NCBI RefSeq assembly: GCF_036370855.1
Contig: NC_088112.1
Location: 19,584,469 to 19,648,468 of the forward strand
Length of the DNA: 64,000 nucleotides
Source of the DNA: Dromaius novaehollandiae
Taxonomy: Eukaryota; Chordata; Aves; Casuariiformes; Dromaiidae
Direction: 5' to 3'
Below the pieces are notes generated by a model. It was not told where the DNA came from and ran no database searches. It saw nothing but the letters and a program-made list of their open reading frames with translations. The first letter of the stretch is position 1. Every line of letters begins with the position of its first letter. Below are positions 40,216 through 54,560 of the stretch, one piece after another. The position numbers and the translations under genes are program-made.

Positions 40216-41006
40216 CCTGTCACAACAGGCGGTTGTATTCTGCAGTGAATGTAAACTAAACCTTAAACATCTGAGCTGTGGCTTAGGAGAAGTATATGAA
40301 AAGGGCTGTGCCAGCTTAATTCTGTTCTTTGGAGGTGTGGAAAGCATATTCAGGCTGACCTTGCCCTGCTAATCCTGCTTTAAAAATAAATTAAAGTAAT
40401 TGTGAGTGTGAAACTTAACAAGAATTACTTCTTTGGGCTCAGACTTCATATACTATCTTGCCCTGTACTGGAGTAAATCAGGCACTCTGCAGAACATCCA
40501 GAAGCAGCTATAAGATTTCCAGTAGGTGTCATAAGTACCTTATTATAGGATTTATGATGAAAAATAATTGGAGAATCGTGTTAAATTCAGTCTAATGAGA
40601 AGCCGTGGTATGTTGGTATATAGTATTGCTTAAGATTTGCAGTATGTTACAGTGAAGGCATGTTACCATGTGAGCATTGGTTTTGGTCTTTTTCATGTCT
40701 AGGTTACTGTCTTAATTCCTTTTTACTTGCCTGTAAAGCAAACTTAGGTGAAGCTTTCATGGTGTAGTCAGTTGTTAAATGTGGAAGGAATCCCATATAC
40801 AGTAGTTCTAATGTTCAGTTTTAAAATATATTTCTGTGTAATAGACTTTAAAAGCATTTTCATTTTCTTTTTTTTTTCCCCAAATGTTACCAGATTTACA
40901 AAAGGTAGTATACCAAAAGCAAAGGGAAACAGTCTGTGCAGAGGGAGATGAAAGGCTGTGTATAATGTAATAGCACTTAATTGCAAAGTCAGATAAACAT
41001 GTGCTG

Positions 41007-41008
<2 letters not shown>

Positions 41009-41038
<30 letters not shown>
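41009..41038. repeat. T30 homopolymer
   Basis: Thirty consecutive T in intron 2, about 800 nt before exon 3. There is no adjoining retroposon that I can recognise. Confidence 0.95.
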
Positions 41039-41039
<1 letters not shown>

Positions 41040-41845
41040 GTTACTATTACTTAGACTTTCTTGTAATTAATTACATTTTTTGCCTAAGGTTTGTTGAGTT
41101 GAAGACAGATAAGTTAGGAGGTAATGCTCTGGCCTTTCACTTCACAGACCCTTGCAGGGGAGCAGTTAATCTTTCCTAATTCCAGCCAAAGCCATCATAT
41201 GTACAGCTATTAAATGCCATGTGACAGGACTGGAAATTTCTTCTAAGGAGCTAATCTACTAGGAGCAAACAAACATGATTCATCAATTACCTTTTCTGGA
41301 AAGAAACCTCTTCTCAAATAGACAAAAAATCATTAAGTCAGGGTAGCAGCAGAGTTTGTGTTCAGTATCCTAACTGGGATGTGTGCTGACATCTTTCCAT
41401 AATGTCACAAATAAGAAACTGAAAATAACGTATTTTTCAGGAATAAAAAGCAATGCAAGCCAGAACTCACATTTGTGACAGGTTTGAGGAAAAATACAGC
41501 TTTTGTACAGCTAGTACTCTGACATCTGATAGGAGGGGAATCCTAGGAAATGAACACAAAGTAACCTTGAGAAGTACACTGAAAAGTCAAGAATCTAGGG
41601 TAACTGTTTTAGAAGGACAAAAGAAAAGTAAACAGAGTTTAGACCACGGGACTTCCATTGTGCGTTTTGCTTTCATTGATCACATAAATGAAAAGAAAAT
41701 GATAACTTTAGGCTTACATGTCTTGAGAGAGCAGTTAGAAATGACGTGATATAATGCAGATATCTTTTGCATGGATGCTAACTAACACCTATTGATTTTT
41801 CTTAATGATCACAATGTAATTAAGAAGGGCTTACTTTTCCCCCAG

Positions 41846-41952
41846 CGGAAATTCTTGAATTGGCTGGAAATGCAGCAAGGGACAACAAGAAGGGTCGCGT
41901 CACTCCTAGACACATCCTGTTGGCCGTAGCAAATGATGAAGAATTAAATCAG
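41846..41952 (+). CDS. MACROH2A1: macroH2A1 exon 3: second half of histone fold (residues 58-93)
   Basis: Acceptor TTTTCCCCCAG is followed by sequence completing codon 58 (Ala) and encoding [20 protein letters not shown] through EELNQ. This is the end of helix alpha-2, loop L2 and helix alpha-3 of the H2A fold. Acidic-patch residues Glu59, Glu62, Asp88, Glu89 and Glu90 are all present, so binding of H4 tails and patch-reading proteins should be preserved. The exon is 107 nt and ends in phase 0 at Gln93, with donor CAG/GTAAGA, a strong match. Residues agree with known macroH2A1 throughout. Confidence 0.98.
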
Positions 41953-43448
41953 GTAAGAAAAAACTCCATCGTGTGAGGGCCAGGATTTCCTTTAGGGCTT
42001 TTTAAATTGTCTTTCCATTTGGCTGAATTGCAATTCAAGACCTCTGCTTATTGAACAGCCCACCAGGAAACAGCTCATTCACTCACTAGCATACTGGCTA
42101 TGTAACTAGCTAGAGCACTCAGCTTAATTATGTATTTCAGTACATTTAAAATGTGTAAAAATGCAAGAGAGGCGTGTAATGTGACAGTTGCCTGCACTAT
42201 TACAACAACTTATGTTAAAGAATGGGCATTGTCATAAACTCTTCAGAGACGTGGAGGAAATAGTGTAGATATTTTTTCTTTTTCTTCCCCCTTAACTGGG
42301 GACCCAGTGGGACCTATCCTGTTCCCCTGGAAGTCTGTCATAGTGACCTCAGAAGTAAGAATTCTGGAACTCTTGAGAATCTGTGACCATTGCAGGTTTC
42401 AAGATGTCTTTAACTTAGCCAGAAAAGCTTGGGTGTAATTATTACAGTGTTGTGGTGTCAGCCAGAGGCACCAGCCAGGATTAATGTCCTTTCGTGTGAG
42501 ATGCAGTAAAAACACATCTGAAAAAGATACTTTTTCCAACCCTGTGTATCATGATGGAGGAGAATATAAATCCCCAAACTCACCTCCTTTTGCCTCTGTC
42601 TTTGGTCTGGAAATTTAATAATACTTTCCATTCATCATCCCTTCGTAAGCTCAGAGCCTCCCTGAATTGTGGTTGGGGAGCAGTCAACATGAATCAGAAG
42701 GTGGAAATACCTGAGGGACTTTGATGGCATCATTTGTGTCCTCCCTAATATTGAATTAGTCTCTGTTTTAGTGGTTTTAAATATAGAACATGATATATTT
42801 CCCCTCTGCATTTGAAGGTTTAAATGAACTGCACACTTTTGAATATCGATCTGCTTTTCTCCAACTACATTACAGATTTTTTTTAAAAGACTTCCAGGTA
42901 TAGTGACTTTTATAGATGTTATTCTCTATTTGAAGTTTCTTTAAAAAAAAAATCAGTTAAAAATGCCCTCTCAAGAAAATTCGGCATTTGAGCAAGGTGT
43001 TGTGTTCTTTACAATTTGGTACCCATTGCAGTCCTGTACCATGGACATTGGGGTTCACCCCTCTCACACAGACTGCCTTGCAGAGCCCACAAGCGTATGC
43101 CTGTCCTGTGTTCTCCTAGTAGATGGTTAACAGTCTTCATTGCATGGCTTCACGGCTTAATGAAGAAACGGGTCTTGTGTGAGCCCAAGTGATTTTCACA
43201 ATAACAAGCACATGTGCAAGAAGAATACATATTCCCTGTGCAGTTACAATTCACTACATGATCAACTTCATTTCAGACACTTCATATATTTCATTTCTCT
43301 TTTCTTCAGAGATAATATGTAGTGAGAAACATAAAAGAATCATTTAAAACTCAAGGCAATTTACAAAGTTTGCAGTAAATGCCATTTTCTCTTTATTGGT
43401 GAGTAAATGCTGGAATTTGTCATCTATCACTTTTATTTTTTTTATTAG
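41953..43448 (+). other. MACROH2A1: MACROH2A1 intron 3
   Basis: A 1.5-kb intron with no recognised exon or repeat family. Its acceptor is a T-rich stretch ending in TTATTAG. Confidence 0.85.
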
Positions 43449-43646
43449 CTATTGAAAGGAGTCACCATAGCCAGTGGTGGAGTATTACCCAATATTCACC
43501 CAGAGCTGTTGGCAAAGAAGCGAGGTTCAAAAGGAAAACTGGAAGCCATTATCACTCCACCTCCAGCAAAGAAGGCAAAGTCTCCATCACAGAAAAAAAC
43601 TGTAACAAAGAAAGCAAGCGGCAAGAAAGGGGCAAGGAAATCCAAG
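43449..43646 (+). CDS. MACROH2A1: macroH2A1 exon 4: docking region and basic linker (residues 94-159)
   Basis: The exon encodes LLKGVTIASGGVLPNIHPEL, the C-terminal helix and docking segment of H2A, then a lysine-rich linker with PPPAKKAKSPSQKK and a KKGARKSK ending. The linker joins the nucleosome-embedded fold to the macro domain and binds linker DNA. Lys116/Lys117 correspond to the reported ubiquitination region, and Ser138 (SPS) to the reported mitotic phosphosite, commonly numbered 137 without the initiator Met. The exon is exactly 66 codons, phase 0 at both ends. The donor is AAG/GTAGAG, weaker than its neighbours. Reading through it would add Val-Glu and then stop at 43,653-43,655, leaving a histone-plus-linker protein without a macro domain. 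Confidence 0.97.
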
Positions 43647-46245
<2,599 letters not shown>

Positions 46246-46708
46246 TAGGGAATACCCCCTCCCACTATCCCCCTTTCCCCAAAAGGTCTATGTACAATTG
46301 ACATTTCCCTACTGAGCACATGTGGAGGTGTATCCTTAAACAAAGAAATTCCCTGAAACAACTTCTAGAACACTTTAAACATACATAAATGGGTCTTTAT
46401 ATGCCTACATAATTAAAATTCAGATAGAAGGAAAGCCTGTGTGCTTGTAATCTATCTCACCTTATTTATAGACAGCATAATTGTTACAGCTAAGCTGCTT
46501 AGAAATTATTCTAAGGATGAAACGGCTTTTCCAAAGGGCAGCCAACTTCACTGCTGATATCAATGATTTGCAGGCTTTTATCAAATTCTATTTTAGACAT
46601 TTGTTTATAATAGTGGTTTTGTGCTTTGTTCTGCTTTGTTTTTTTACAAAAGTTAATGCTGTGTAATAACAAATGATGCTTTTATGAAAAGCTAGAAGTC
46701 AATGATCC

Positions 46709-46723
46709 TTTTTTTTTTTTTTT
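46709..46723. repeat. T15 homopolymer
   Basis: A run of 15 T in intron 5. Confidence 0.9.
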
Positions 46724-47314
46724 ACCTGTGAATGTGTTTTGGGACTTGGGGTGATTTAACACAAATATATATCCATTTAAAGAGACAATTCAATAAGTTA
46801 ATCTGGTCTCTTATCTTGAAACCTGCCTTTAGTTTGTGATACAAAATTTTGTTAAGTAAAACTGCATCTTTCTTCTGTCATTCAATAGTCAGATCATTGT
46901 GTTGTAAGTCATAAAAGATGAACCATTTTTGTCCATTGTGGAATGTATCTCCTCTGACTCATTTTTACTTCATATTGAGGTTGTTCTCCATTTATCCTTG
47001 CACAGTTTGTCTGCTAAGTTTAACATGCATGAAAGTAACATTTTTTTGCAAGACTTCTGGTTTCCTACATGTAATTTTACAGCTAGAACCAGATTGTCAG
47101 TTTGCTAGGTTTTGTTATTTGACTACTTCTAGGGGGATGATTTAAAACATATTTGGGTTTTAAAACATTTTGAAGGCTTGATTAGAACCTGAAATTTTTA
47201 AACTAAATTACTGTTTCAAGAAAGCAAGTACTGTAAGGCTTTTGGACCTGGTTTTGAACTCCTTTTAGTTACCATAGGAAAACTGTAATTAAAGACTAAG
47301 GTTGTGTTTTCTAA

Positions 47315-47590
47315 CAAGCCTGATCCAACAAATCAATGGGGCTTTGCTGTTAGGTTCAGTGGAAGAGAAGTGCGAGCTCCAAGACTGCTTTAAGCTATTG
47401 GGAACAGAACCAGTATCTGTTGTAGAGCTTTCCATTGAGTGCCTTGCACTGGGGCATGGACTTTCTGGCTTTCTCCTTCACCTGGAGTACAGCCCCCTGA
47501 AAAGGTTACTAGTACTAAGTGTCCATCCCCACACTGTCAGTTAGCCCTGCATTTTTTCCATTGACATCAGAGGGGCCAGGTGTTAGCCCG
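47315..47590. repeat. Old amniote repeat fragments
   Basis: Two pieces, 'agcctgatccaacaaatcaa' continuing 'tggggctttgctgt' (from 47,317) and 'ccattgacatcagaggggcc' (from 47,558), match the common sauropsid repeat theme 'gcctgatccaaagcccattgaagtcaatggg'. They are diverged and separated by unrelated sequence. Family assignment is uncertain. Confidence 0.45.
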
Positions 47591-47709
47591 TATTTGTAAC
47601 ACAGTATGCATCTAATTAAAGAAAAAATGAAAACCAGTTTTGCCTCCTGGGAACACTCCAAATGAAATGGATGGTTCTTCTGAAGGATAGGATATATGCA
47701 GATATTACC

Positions 47710-47742
47710 GAGATGTGTCTAGCACTGAGATGTGTCTAGCAC
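47710..47742. repeat. 17-bp tandem duplication
   Basis: The 16-mer GAGATGTGTCTAGCAC occurs at 47,710-47,725 and again at 47,727-47,742, separated by a single T. It is a simple local duplication. Confidence 0.9.
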
Positions 47743-48194
47743 AGATTATATTTTGCTTTTGATTCCATGTAAAGAATTGTCTTCAGAGGCAGCAAATGGT
47801 TAGTGTAAAAATCTAAAGCTAGAAAGTATGCTATGTCTAACATACTTTGAGTTAAAAATGAAAGTCTTACCTTGTTTGAGCTGATAGATAATATATTAAT
47901 GTATTCAGTCTGATTTACCCTCAAAATAACACATTTATACAAACTTGACTTCTTTCAAGTGTTCATGGTAAGACTAAAAGTGTGGAAAGCTTAAAATGCA
48001 AAGAAAACTTGCATTGTAATGATCAGAGAGATTTTGTTTAGCATAGAGGCAAAAAAAAATTATGCTGGCTCATTCTTAAACCTTTTCGGAGCATTTCCCA
48101 GAAATTATTTTTCAAAACATGCATTTGCCAAATTATCAAAATGTGTGATTTGTTTGTGGTAAAAAGGCAAAGATAAATCTTTCAGTAACAGTGA

Positions 48195-48265
48195 TGAAAT
48201 CAGTGGGACTCGAGTGCTTCCTATTTCCTAAACTTTAGGTGCATTTTGCAAGGTCCAGGTGAGAA
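48195..48265. repeat. Old amniote repeat fragment
   Basis: 'gaaatcagtgggactcgagt' followed by 'ttaggtgcattttgcaaggt' resembles the 'gaagtcaatgggacttaggtgcctaa...ttttgaaaat' theme of old sauropsid interspersed repeats. It is short and diverged. Confidence 0.4.
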
Positions 48266-50617
48266 GTTCCTGGGTATGACAGGATGTCTATTGCTAAGTT
48301 TAGCAGCCTGGGACCTCATTGGTGGTGATAATTGTTAATTATTTAAGCAAAACCTGGAATTTTCAAGTAATTCCTTTATTTTGAAAATTTACAAAGGACA
48401 TAATTATTATCTTTAAAACAAAATTTAGTGACTTTGAATCAATTAAATGCTTCTGCTTAGCCATTTCTACATGCAATTGCTGTTTAAAAAGGTAATATTG
48501 ATTTTTAAATGTTTATCTAAATCTGTTAAGTCTGATGCTGTTTTTCCAGGAAAAAAAAACTATTTTGTTGTAGTTTTCAAATTATTGCCACAAGGTATTC
48601 ATAAACGTAATCTAATATTTTTTAAAAAACTATAGATAGTTATTTTAAACAATAGTGTTGCAGCTTGGCTTTATGATAAGCAGAAGTTCCTTAGGACCGT
48701 GCATGTCACTTGTTTTCGAAGAGCATGAGGACAGAAGGAGCTTGCCTGCCTGGAGGAGAACCTTTCTCTATTCAGCATAGCCTCACTTTCCTTAAATGTG
48801 AATTTGGAGGAAGGCAAAACATCTTAGTTTCATGGGTAGGGAGGACAGTGTGCTTAGGTGGTTCAGATAGAGGCCTGGAAGCTGACTCCTGGCTTTTAAT
48901 TCTGTTTGATTTAGAGATACTGTGAATCACCTCATCTTTCTCTGTTGCCTTCCCCATCTGTGACATGGAGATATAGTAGTATGTATATACTCTTCACATG
49001 GATGGTAGGAAAGCATAATAGGTTAAGACATTTTGAGCTGCTTCATTTGAAAAGCAAAAGTATTCTTATTAATCACAATTATTTTAATTGCTCTTGAATT
49101 TAAATACATTGATTTTTTCAGTATATTTTAATGCACTGTATGCTTTTAATAGAAATATAAACTATAGTGCAAACAAAGGAACTGAAAACCAAAAAAAAAC
49201 CAAACAAACAGCAGTCAGTATCTTTCACACCTCCTGTGACCTCCTGGAACACCATAACAGCATGTCTAGTAAACTGGTCTCTGCAAAACTGGTATCTGCT
49301 AGGTCAGGAAATTATCTACTAAAATGGAGAAGCCAGAAAACAATCCTGTTCTTCCTGTCATGTCACTCATAAGGGTTTAATGGGAGAAATCTTCTTGACT
49401 CCATGTTTGCAGAAGAGAAAGGTTTTACTTGCAAGAATGGGCTCTCCATCTTTGATACCACCAGATTTAATTACTGAAAACACAGCTGAGAACACTGCAA
49501 ACCGGGGTATTGTTCGGATTTTTAAATGTACTGCTATTGCATAAAATCTTGAGATAATTCTTCTGACATTCAAGCAAATTCAGAGGTTCTTAGGGATCAG
49601 GAAATGGCAGAGAACCATTCAGTTATACCTGTAGAAGTGTATTGGTATTACACCATAAAGTATTAAAACCTGTACTTTTTAAATGATTGTGCACTCTGCA
49701 CAGTAACCAGTTTGTTCTTCTGGGACTGTTAGGGAGTAGAGGTGCAGTTGTAAGACCTCAGGCCTAAGCATTGGGGTTTGGACTTTAAAAAAGACCTCAG
49801 CTTATCGGCTTGCAACAGGCACCTTTAGTTTTCTGTATGAAACTGTTCTTAAATAATATAAAATAAAGTCCTCCCTCAAGCAAAATTTCTATGACGTTAA
49901 TTTTGTCTGAAATAAGAAATGCAAGGCTTGGCTCAGAATACTTACGGATGTGCTAAGTGCCATCTGCATTTTACCTAACTAACATTTAATTTAAACGTTA
50001 CCTAAAGTTATGTCTACTCTTTGTTGCACATGTACATGCAAGTTGTGGCTATTTTTATAAAATGTGGCCCTTTAGGGGGTCACTTCTTTCTTCTAAAATA
50101 CATGTTTCATACTATTGTATAGTAACATTGTGCAATAACTTATCCAAGGATTTAATGCTATAAGAAAGCTTTTGATTTGTATTGTAATATTTGGCAATTA
50201 GCTAACAATGTGTTGAACAGTAAATGCAAAATTTAGCAAAATAATACTTAGCTGCCAGCACAAGCCTGTCAGTGATGGTCAGCTTTTTAAGTATTTCTTC
50301 TTGTTAAATTAAGACTTAAATTACCACTTGGTTGCTGTGTAAATCCCATATATGAATGGATGCAGAAATAGTATAAAGGCGTAAAACCAAAATGGTCTGC
50401 AGCTGATAGATCTCTGGCAAAACCTTGTAGAACACAGGGAATTAGAGATCAGAAAGAGTCAACTATAAAATTAAGAAAATACGCTTAGGTACATATTACT
50501 GCTAAAATCTCCACAGAACAGTCTTTTGGTGTGTGCATGTGTTTTGTTGTTGTTTTTTTTTTTTTTATTTCAAAATTCATAAAGTTTCTTTAACATTTTG
50601 GTTTGGTTTGATTTGAC

Positions 50618-50638
50618 TTTTTTTTTTTTTTTTTTTTT
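50618..50638. repeat. T21 homopolymer
   Basis: A run of 21 T in intron 5, preceded by TTTGG-type units. Confidence 0.9.
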
Positions 50639-51159
50639 AAACAGCAGTTGCTTGTAGTCAAACTCAAGACTCAAACTCAGCTATAAATAACTTGCCACGT
50701 GTGAAATATTAGAGGATTCTAAGCTACTTGGAAAGTAAGCTTTCTTAGATCTTTTTACACATTCCCACACAGACCCGTACAGGGCTGAAGTACACTCATT
50801 TGTAGCCAAAATCACCCTATTTTGAGGGAACATAGTTTACTCAAGCAAGTTACGTGAAATTGCAGGCTTTTAACAAGAAAAAGAAGGTCAATTCATATAA
50901 TCACATGAATGAAATGGAAATGCTTTTTTCCATAAAATTTAAATGTATGAATGTTGGCCTCCTTAAATGATCCATTCACTCATATTGGTTTCATGAATTG
51001 ACTCATATATTCCATGTTAGTAAATTCACATATACATGGAGAAGATTTTAAAAAGTTAAGTTTACAAAAATAGATTACAAACCAACAGATGAAATTCAGC
51101 TATTGATGAGAATAATTGCCATGTCTGAATGTATTTTGTTACACTGAAATGCTATACTT

Positions 51160-51195
51160 CATACATTGAATTCAATGGGGTTTGGATTAGAAAGA
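51160..51195. repeat. Old amniote repeat fragment
   Basis: 'cattgaattcaatggggttt' then 'ggattag' is close to the 'cattgacttcaatgggctttggatcag' half of the palindromic repeat noted near 47.3 kb. It is too short to classify further. Confidence 0.45.
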
Positions 51196-52705
51196 AAGTT
51201 TCCCTTAATTTCAGCTGGTTTCAGGACTTAGTGAATAAGAACTTTCTCTTTAATAGTTGTTTCCCATGTTGCCTAATCAGCTATTGAAACAATCATTTTA
51301 AATGCATGTACATGCTGGTTGTAGATATAAGCATAATTTATAACATAGATAATGTATTTCCACATATGAAAGAGTCTGGAAGAATTTATGCACTCTAGTG
51401 TTTTAATTTGGGGGGTAGTAAACTTGGTGCATGTGAAATTAGACTTCCCAACGTTGGCTGCAAAGCAGTGTTACAAACCTCTGGTTTTAAGCTTCCCCAC
51501 GTACCTGCCAATGTACTGCAGCTTTTACTTTTGCTGAGTCTGGACTTTACATCAAATTGCCCCAAATTATGGAATCGTTTCTGTGGTGTGGATCACAGGC
51601 TGTGATGAGACTCCCAAACCTTCAGTAGTAAACAAATTGTGCTATCACATTACACCTCTAAGCATTTACAAAAAACATCCTCAGTAGTGTGGTATGGCAG
51701 TGTCCGTCCCTTACCATTGGCGGTCTGTTTTTCTCATTTGAACTTGACTTCTGACTTCATATAATAGCTTGTAAATCTTGCTCAAATTGTGGTGTTAGAA
51801 GTTGAAATCTGCACTTCCTCATATTTCATTAATTTTATTTTTTTAAGAACATGAAGTGCAAATATGAGGCTAATTCTAGATATTTGTGCTAACTTCTTCA
51901 CCTTGCTATATGCCTATGATAAATCCTTCTGATTTTGTAAAGATTAAGATAGCGATTGGAGATTTGCTTAAAATACATGGGTGGTGCTCAAGGGCAGTAG
52001 TGGGTGAAATTAAAAATGTTATTTTCATAAATGACTAGAGGGAGTAAAGCAAATAAAAGCTCTCCACTGGACTGCAGAGTACCTGTATTATAAATGATAA
52101 GTACATAACAGTGCCTATTTAAAGTGCTTTACCAGCCATTCCACAAAGGCAGCAGAACTGGGCAAAGGGAAGCTGAAGACACTGCTGTACAGACTCTGGT
52201 GACCAGTAATATGAAAAGAAAAAGAAGCATGCCCCCTTGTTAGGATGGAGGTATCTATAGAGGCAAGTGCCTGCTTTCTCAAGGACGTGCTCACGTTTAC
52301 TGGCTTAAATAAGGAGGACCGTCCTTTATCCACTTCCAGTTCTGAACAGTCATGACACGTTCCTATAGTTGATGCGTAAGAAAGGGTTGGAGCATCTTTC
52401 ATCTCTACTTTAAGGACAAACAAATACCCTTTTATAATGCAAAAACAAGAATCCCAAATAGTGGTCAGCAGAAAGGCAAAATAGAGCTTGTTAACAAGTA
52501 CATCATTTTCTTCCAGAGTGAACAGTGTTTGAGTCTTGTGTTTGAATTTTTTTGATAATAACCCTCCTTTATGACCTGCCTTTTATTTTGCATATTTGTT
52601 TGCAGTGATGCTATCTCCATCTGTGTTGCAAAGCTCACTTTTCTGCAGCTTCTCTGTGATTTCCCAGCTGTCCTGTTATTTCCCACCTCATGCTTTTCTT
52701 TTCAG

Positions 52706-52805
52706 CTGAACCTTATTCACAGTGAAATCAGTAATTTAGCCGGCTTCGAGGTGGAGGCCATTATCAATCCTACCAATGCTGACATTGACCTTAAAGATGA
52801 CCTAG
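52706..52805 (+). CDS. MACROH2A1: macroH2A1 alternative exon 6, macroH2A1.2 type (residues 197-230)
   Basis: The exon encodes LNLIHSEISNLAGFEVEAII then NPTNADIDLKDDL, with Gly230 split across the junction. This is the macroH2A1.2 version of the first strand-loop-helix of the macro domain. It is 9 nt longer than the alternative exon. The extra residues and altered pocket are known to stop this isoform from binding ADP-ribose. The acceptor is strong (CTTTTCTTTTCAG) and the donor is modest (CTAG/GTAAAT), consistent with default use. An ACTAAC QKI-type motif begins 25 nt after the exon. It leaves in phase 1, matching exon 7 but not the other exon 6. Confidence 0.97.
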
Positions 52806-54350
52806 GTAAATGGGGCATGGGTTGACACAACTAACGGTCACATGGAAATTATGGAACCCAGAATTTACTCTCTAGGACTTCATATGTTAAACTAAAAGCA
52901 GAAATCAGATCTTCGAAGTTCTGTTCTGTTGAAGAACTATATGCCAAAGAATTTTCACCAAATCTGAATACTTGCATGTATTGCTAGCCTTCAAGTTGAT
53001 TTTAATTAAAGTCATTTAAATTCTTTTCCATAATGATCATATGTGACTGTTAGCTATTTTGGGGGGTTTCTTATGTGGATTCTTTGAGGACTAAAATACT
53101 TTTTTGTCAGGTTGTTTTCAAAATAAGCAGTTTCTCCATTCTAACTGCAACCTCTGGTTTTTTTCATGATATTCAGAGTAGGCATAGAAATTTGTAAAGT
53201 GGGATGATTAAATAATTAACTATCCCCAAATTTTCTTTCTGCCTTGATTTTGTGTTTAATTCAGTCAAATAATTTGTTTTTATTGTGCTGAAATTACTCC
53301 CTCTCTGTGAGTCTCACATTCAGCTGAAAACAAATACTGATATTAGAGCAACACTGAACTTGAAGATGGATAGTTGGTGTATTGCTTTTAAAGCTTCTCA
53401 CTTGCAGTAAAAAAAAAACCTTCTTTGACAAAAGCCTGTTCTTCATCCAAAGTAAAAAAGAATTAACTTTCTTGTATTATGTACCGTCTTCCATATTTAT
53501 TTGATTATGCCTGCTGCTGGCATCATGTTTAAAACTTCCTTAATGGAATACAGCACTTAATTCTTCTACTACTGCATTTCCCAAGGGAAAGTATATGTGT
53601 AAATTAACAAGAAAAAGATGTAAGAAGGCGAAGTTATAAATCAGCTGTCTTCAGAAATGTTTGTATTTTTACATCTGTCTCAACCAGATAATGTCTTGTA
53701 TAAAGAGGAAAAATTAAAAAACGATCTGCTGTAGGGAAAAACTGTATGCCCAGCACATAATTAGAAAATAAGTCTGACCTCTAAAATATGAGATGGATCG
53801 TTTATATTTTTTAAAGTGAATATGATACAACCCTGCCTGCAGATATGTGGCTTTCTCCATGTGAAGGAGACTGTCATTTTTAGAAACAAAGTTATGAAAC
53901 ATTGTAATTTTTAAAATGAGTGCCTGTCGGTTTATTGATGCTGACAAAATGGAGAAACTAATTATTTTGTTTGGTTTGATGATCCTGAATTTCTTTCTTA
54001 AACAGATTCCATATTTTAGTGTCATGCTCTGTGGGGTACTGGTTGTTCTAGGTTTCTGCAAAGTGAAATGGGGTATTAGCTGATTTTAAAACTTTGGAAA
54101 TGATCTCATGTGATTGCTCTGACTTGTCATTTTAACATTTATTTGAACATGTCATACTCAATATTCCTCCTCCTGTTCCCTACACCCCTTTCTCTACACA
54201 CACCTGCACACACAACTCAGCATACTCCTTTGGCGCAAGGTTTGGAGGTGTAAAGGTAGGAAAATATGGACGTTGGTACATGTGTAAATGTAGAGCCTGT
54301 GCTGGGTCTCTGTCCAACGTGGTTGATATACATCTGTTTACCTGTTGTAG
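52806..54350 (+). other. MACROH2A1: Intron between the two alternative exon 6 versions
   Basis: A 1.5-kb segment with ACTAAC at 52,830-52,835 and ACTAAT at 53,957-53,962. Both fit the QKI consensus ACUAAY in RNA. A pyrimidine-rich stretch (about 54,155-54,195) precedes the second exon by 150 nt. No other exon was recognised. Confidence 0.8.
52830..52835 (+). promoter_or_regulatory. QKI-type splicing motif ACTAAC
   Basis: A perfect ACUAAC site in the RNA, 25 nt downstream of the macroH2A1.2 exon. QKI is an established regulator of the macroH2A1.1/1.2 choice in mammals. Whether this particular site is bound here is inference, since a 6-mer occurs often by chance. Confidence 0.4.

Positions 54351-54560
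<210 letters not shown>

Larger units (their letters stand above)
26092..41845 (+). other. MACROH2A1: MACROH2A1 intron 2
   Basis: At 15.8 kb this is the largest intron in the window. It contains an old palindromic repeat fragment (about 32,030-32,150), a CR1 3'-end remnant (about 34,770-35,045), T25 and T30 tracts and a TTTTG repeat. Two CpG-rich patches flank a CCT array near 39.4-40.2 kb. The open frames inside are short or low-complexity. I recognise no exon in it. Confidence 0.8.

Noticed and set aside
52571..52705. Open frame extending upstream of the macroH2A1.2 exon
   Set aside because: The CTTTTCTTTTCAG acceptor ends at 52,705 and the family sequence begins exactly there. The upstream part is intronic pyrimidine-rich sequence read as Phe and Leu.
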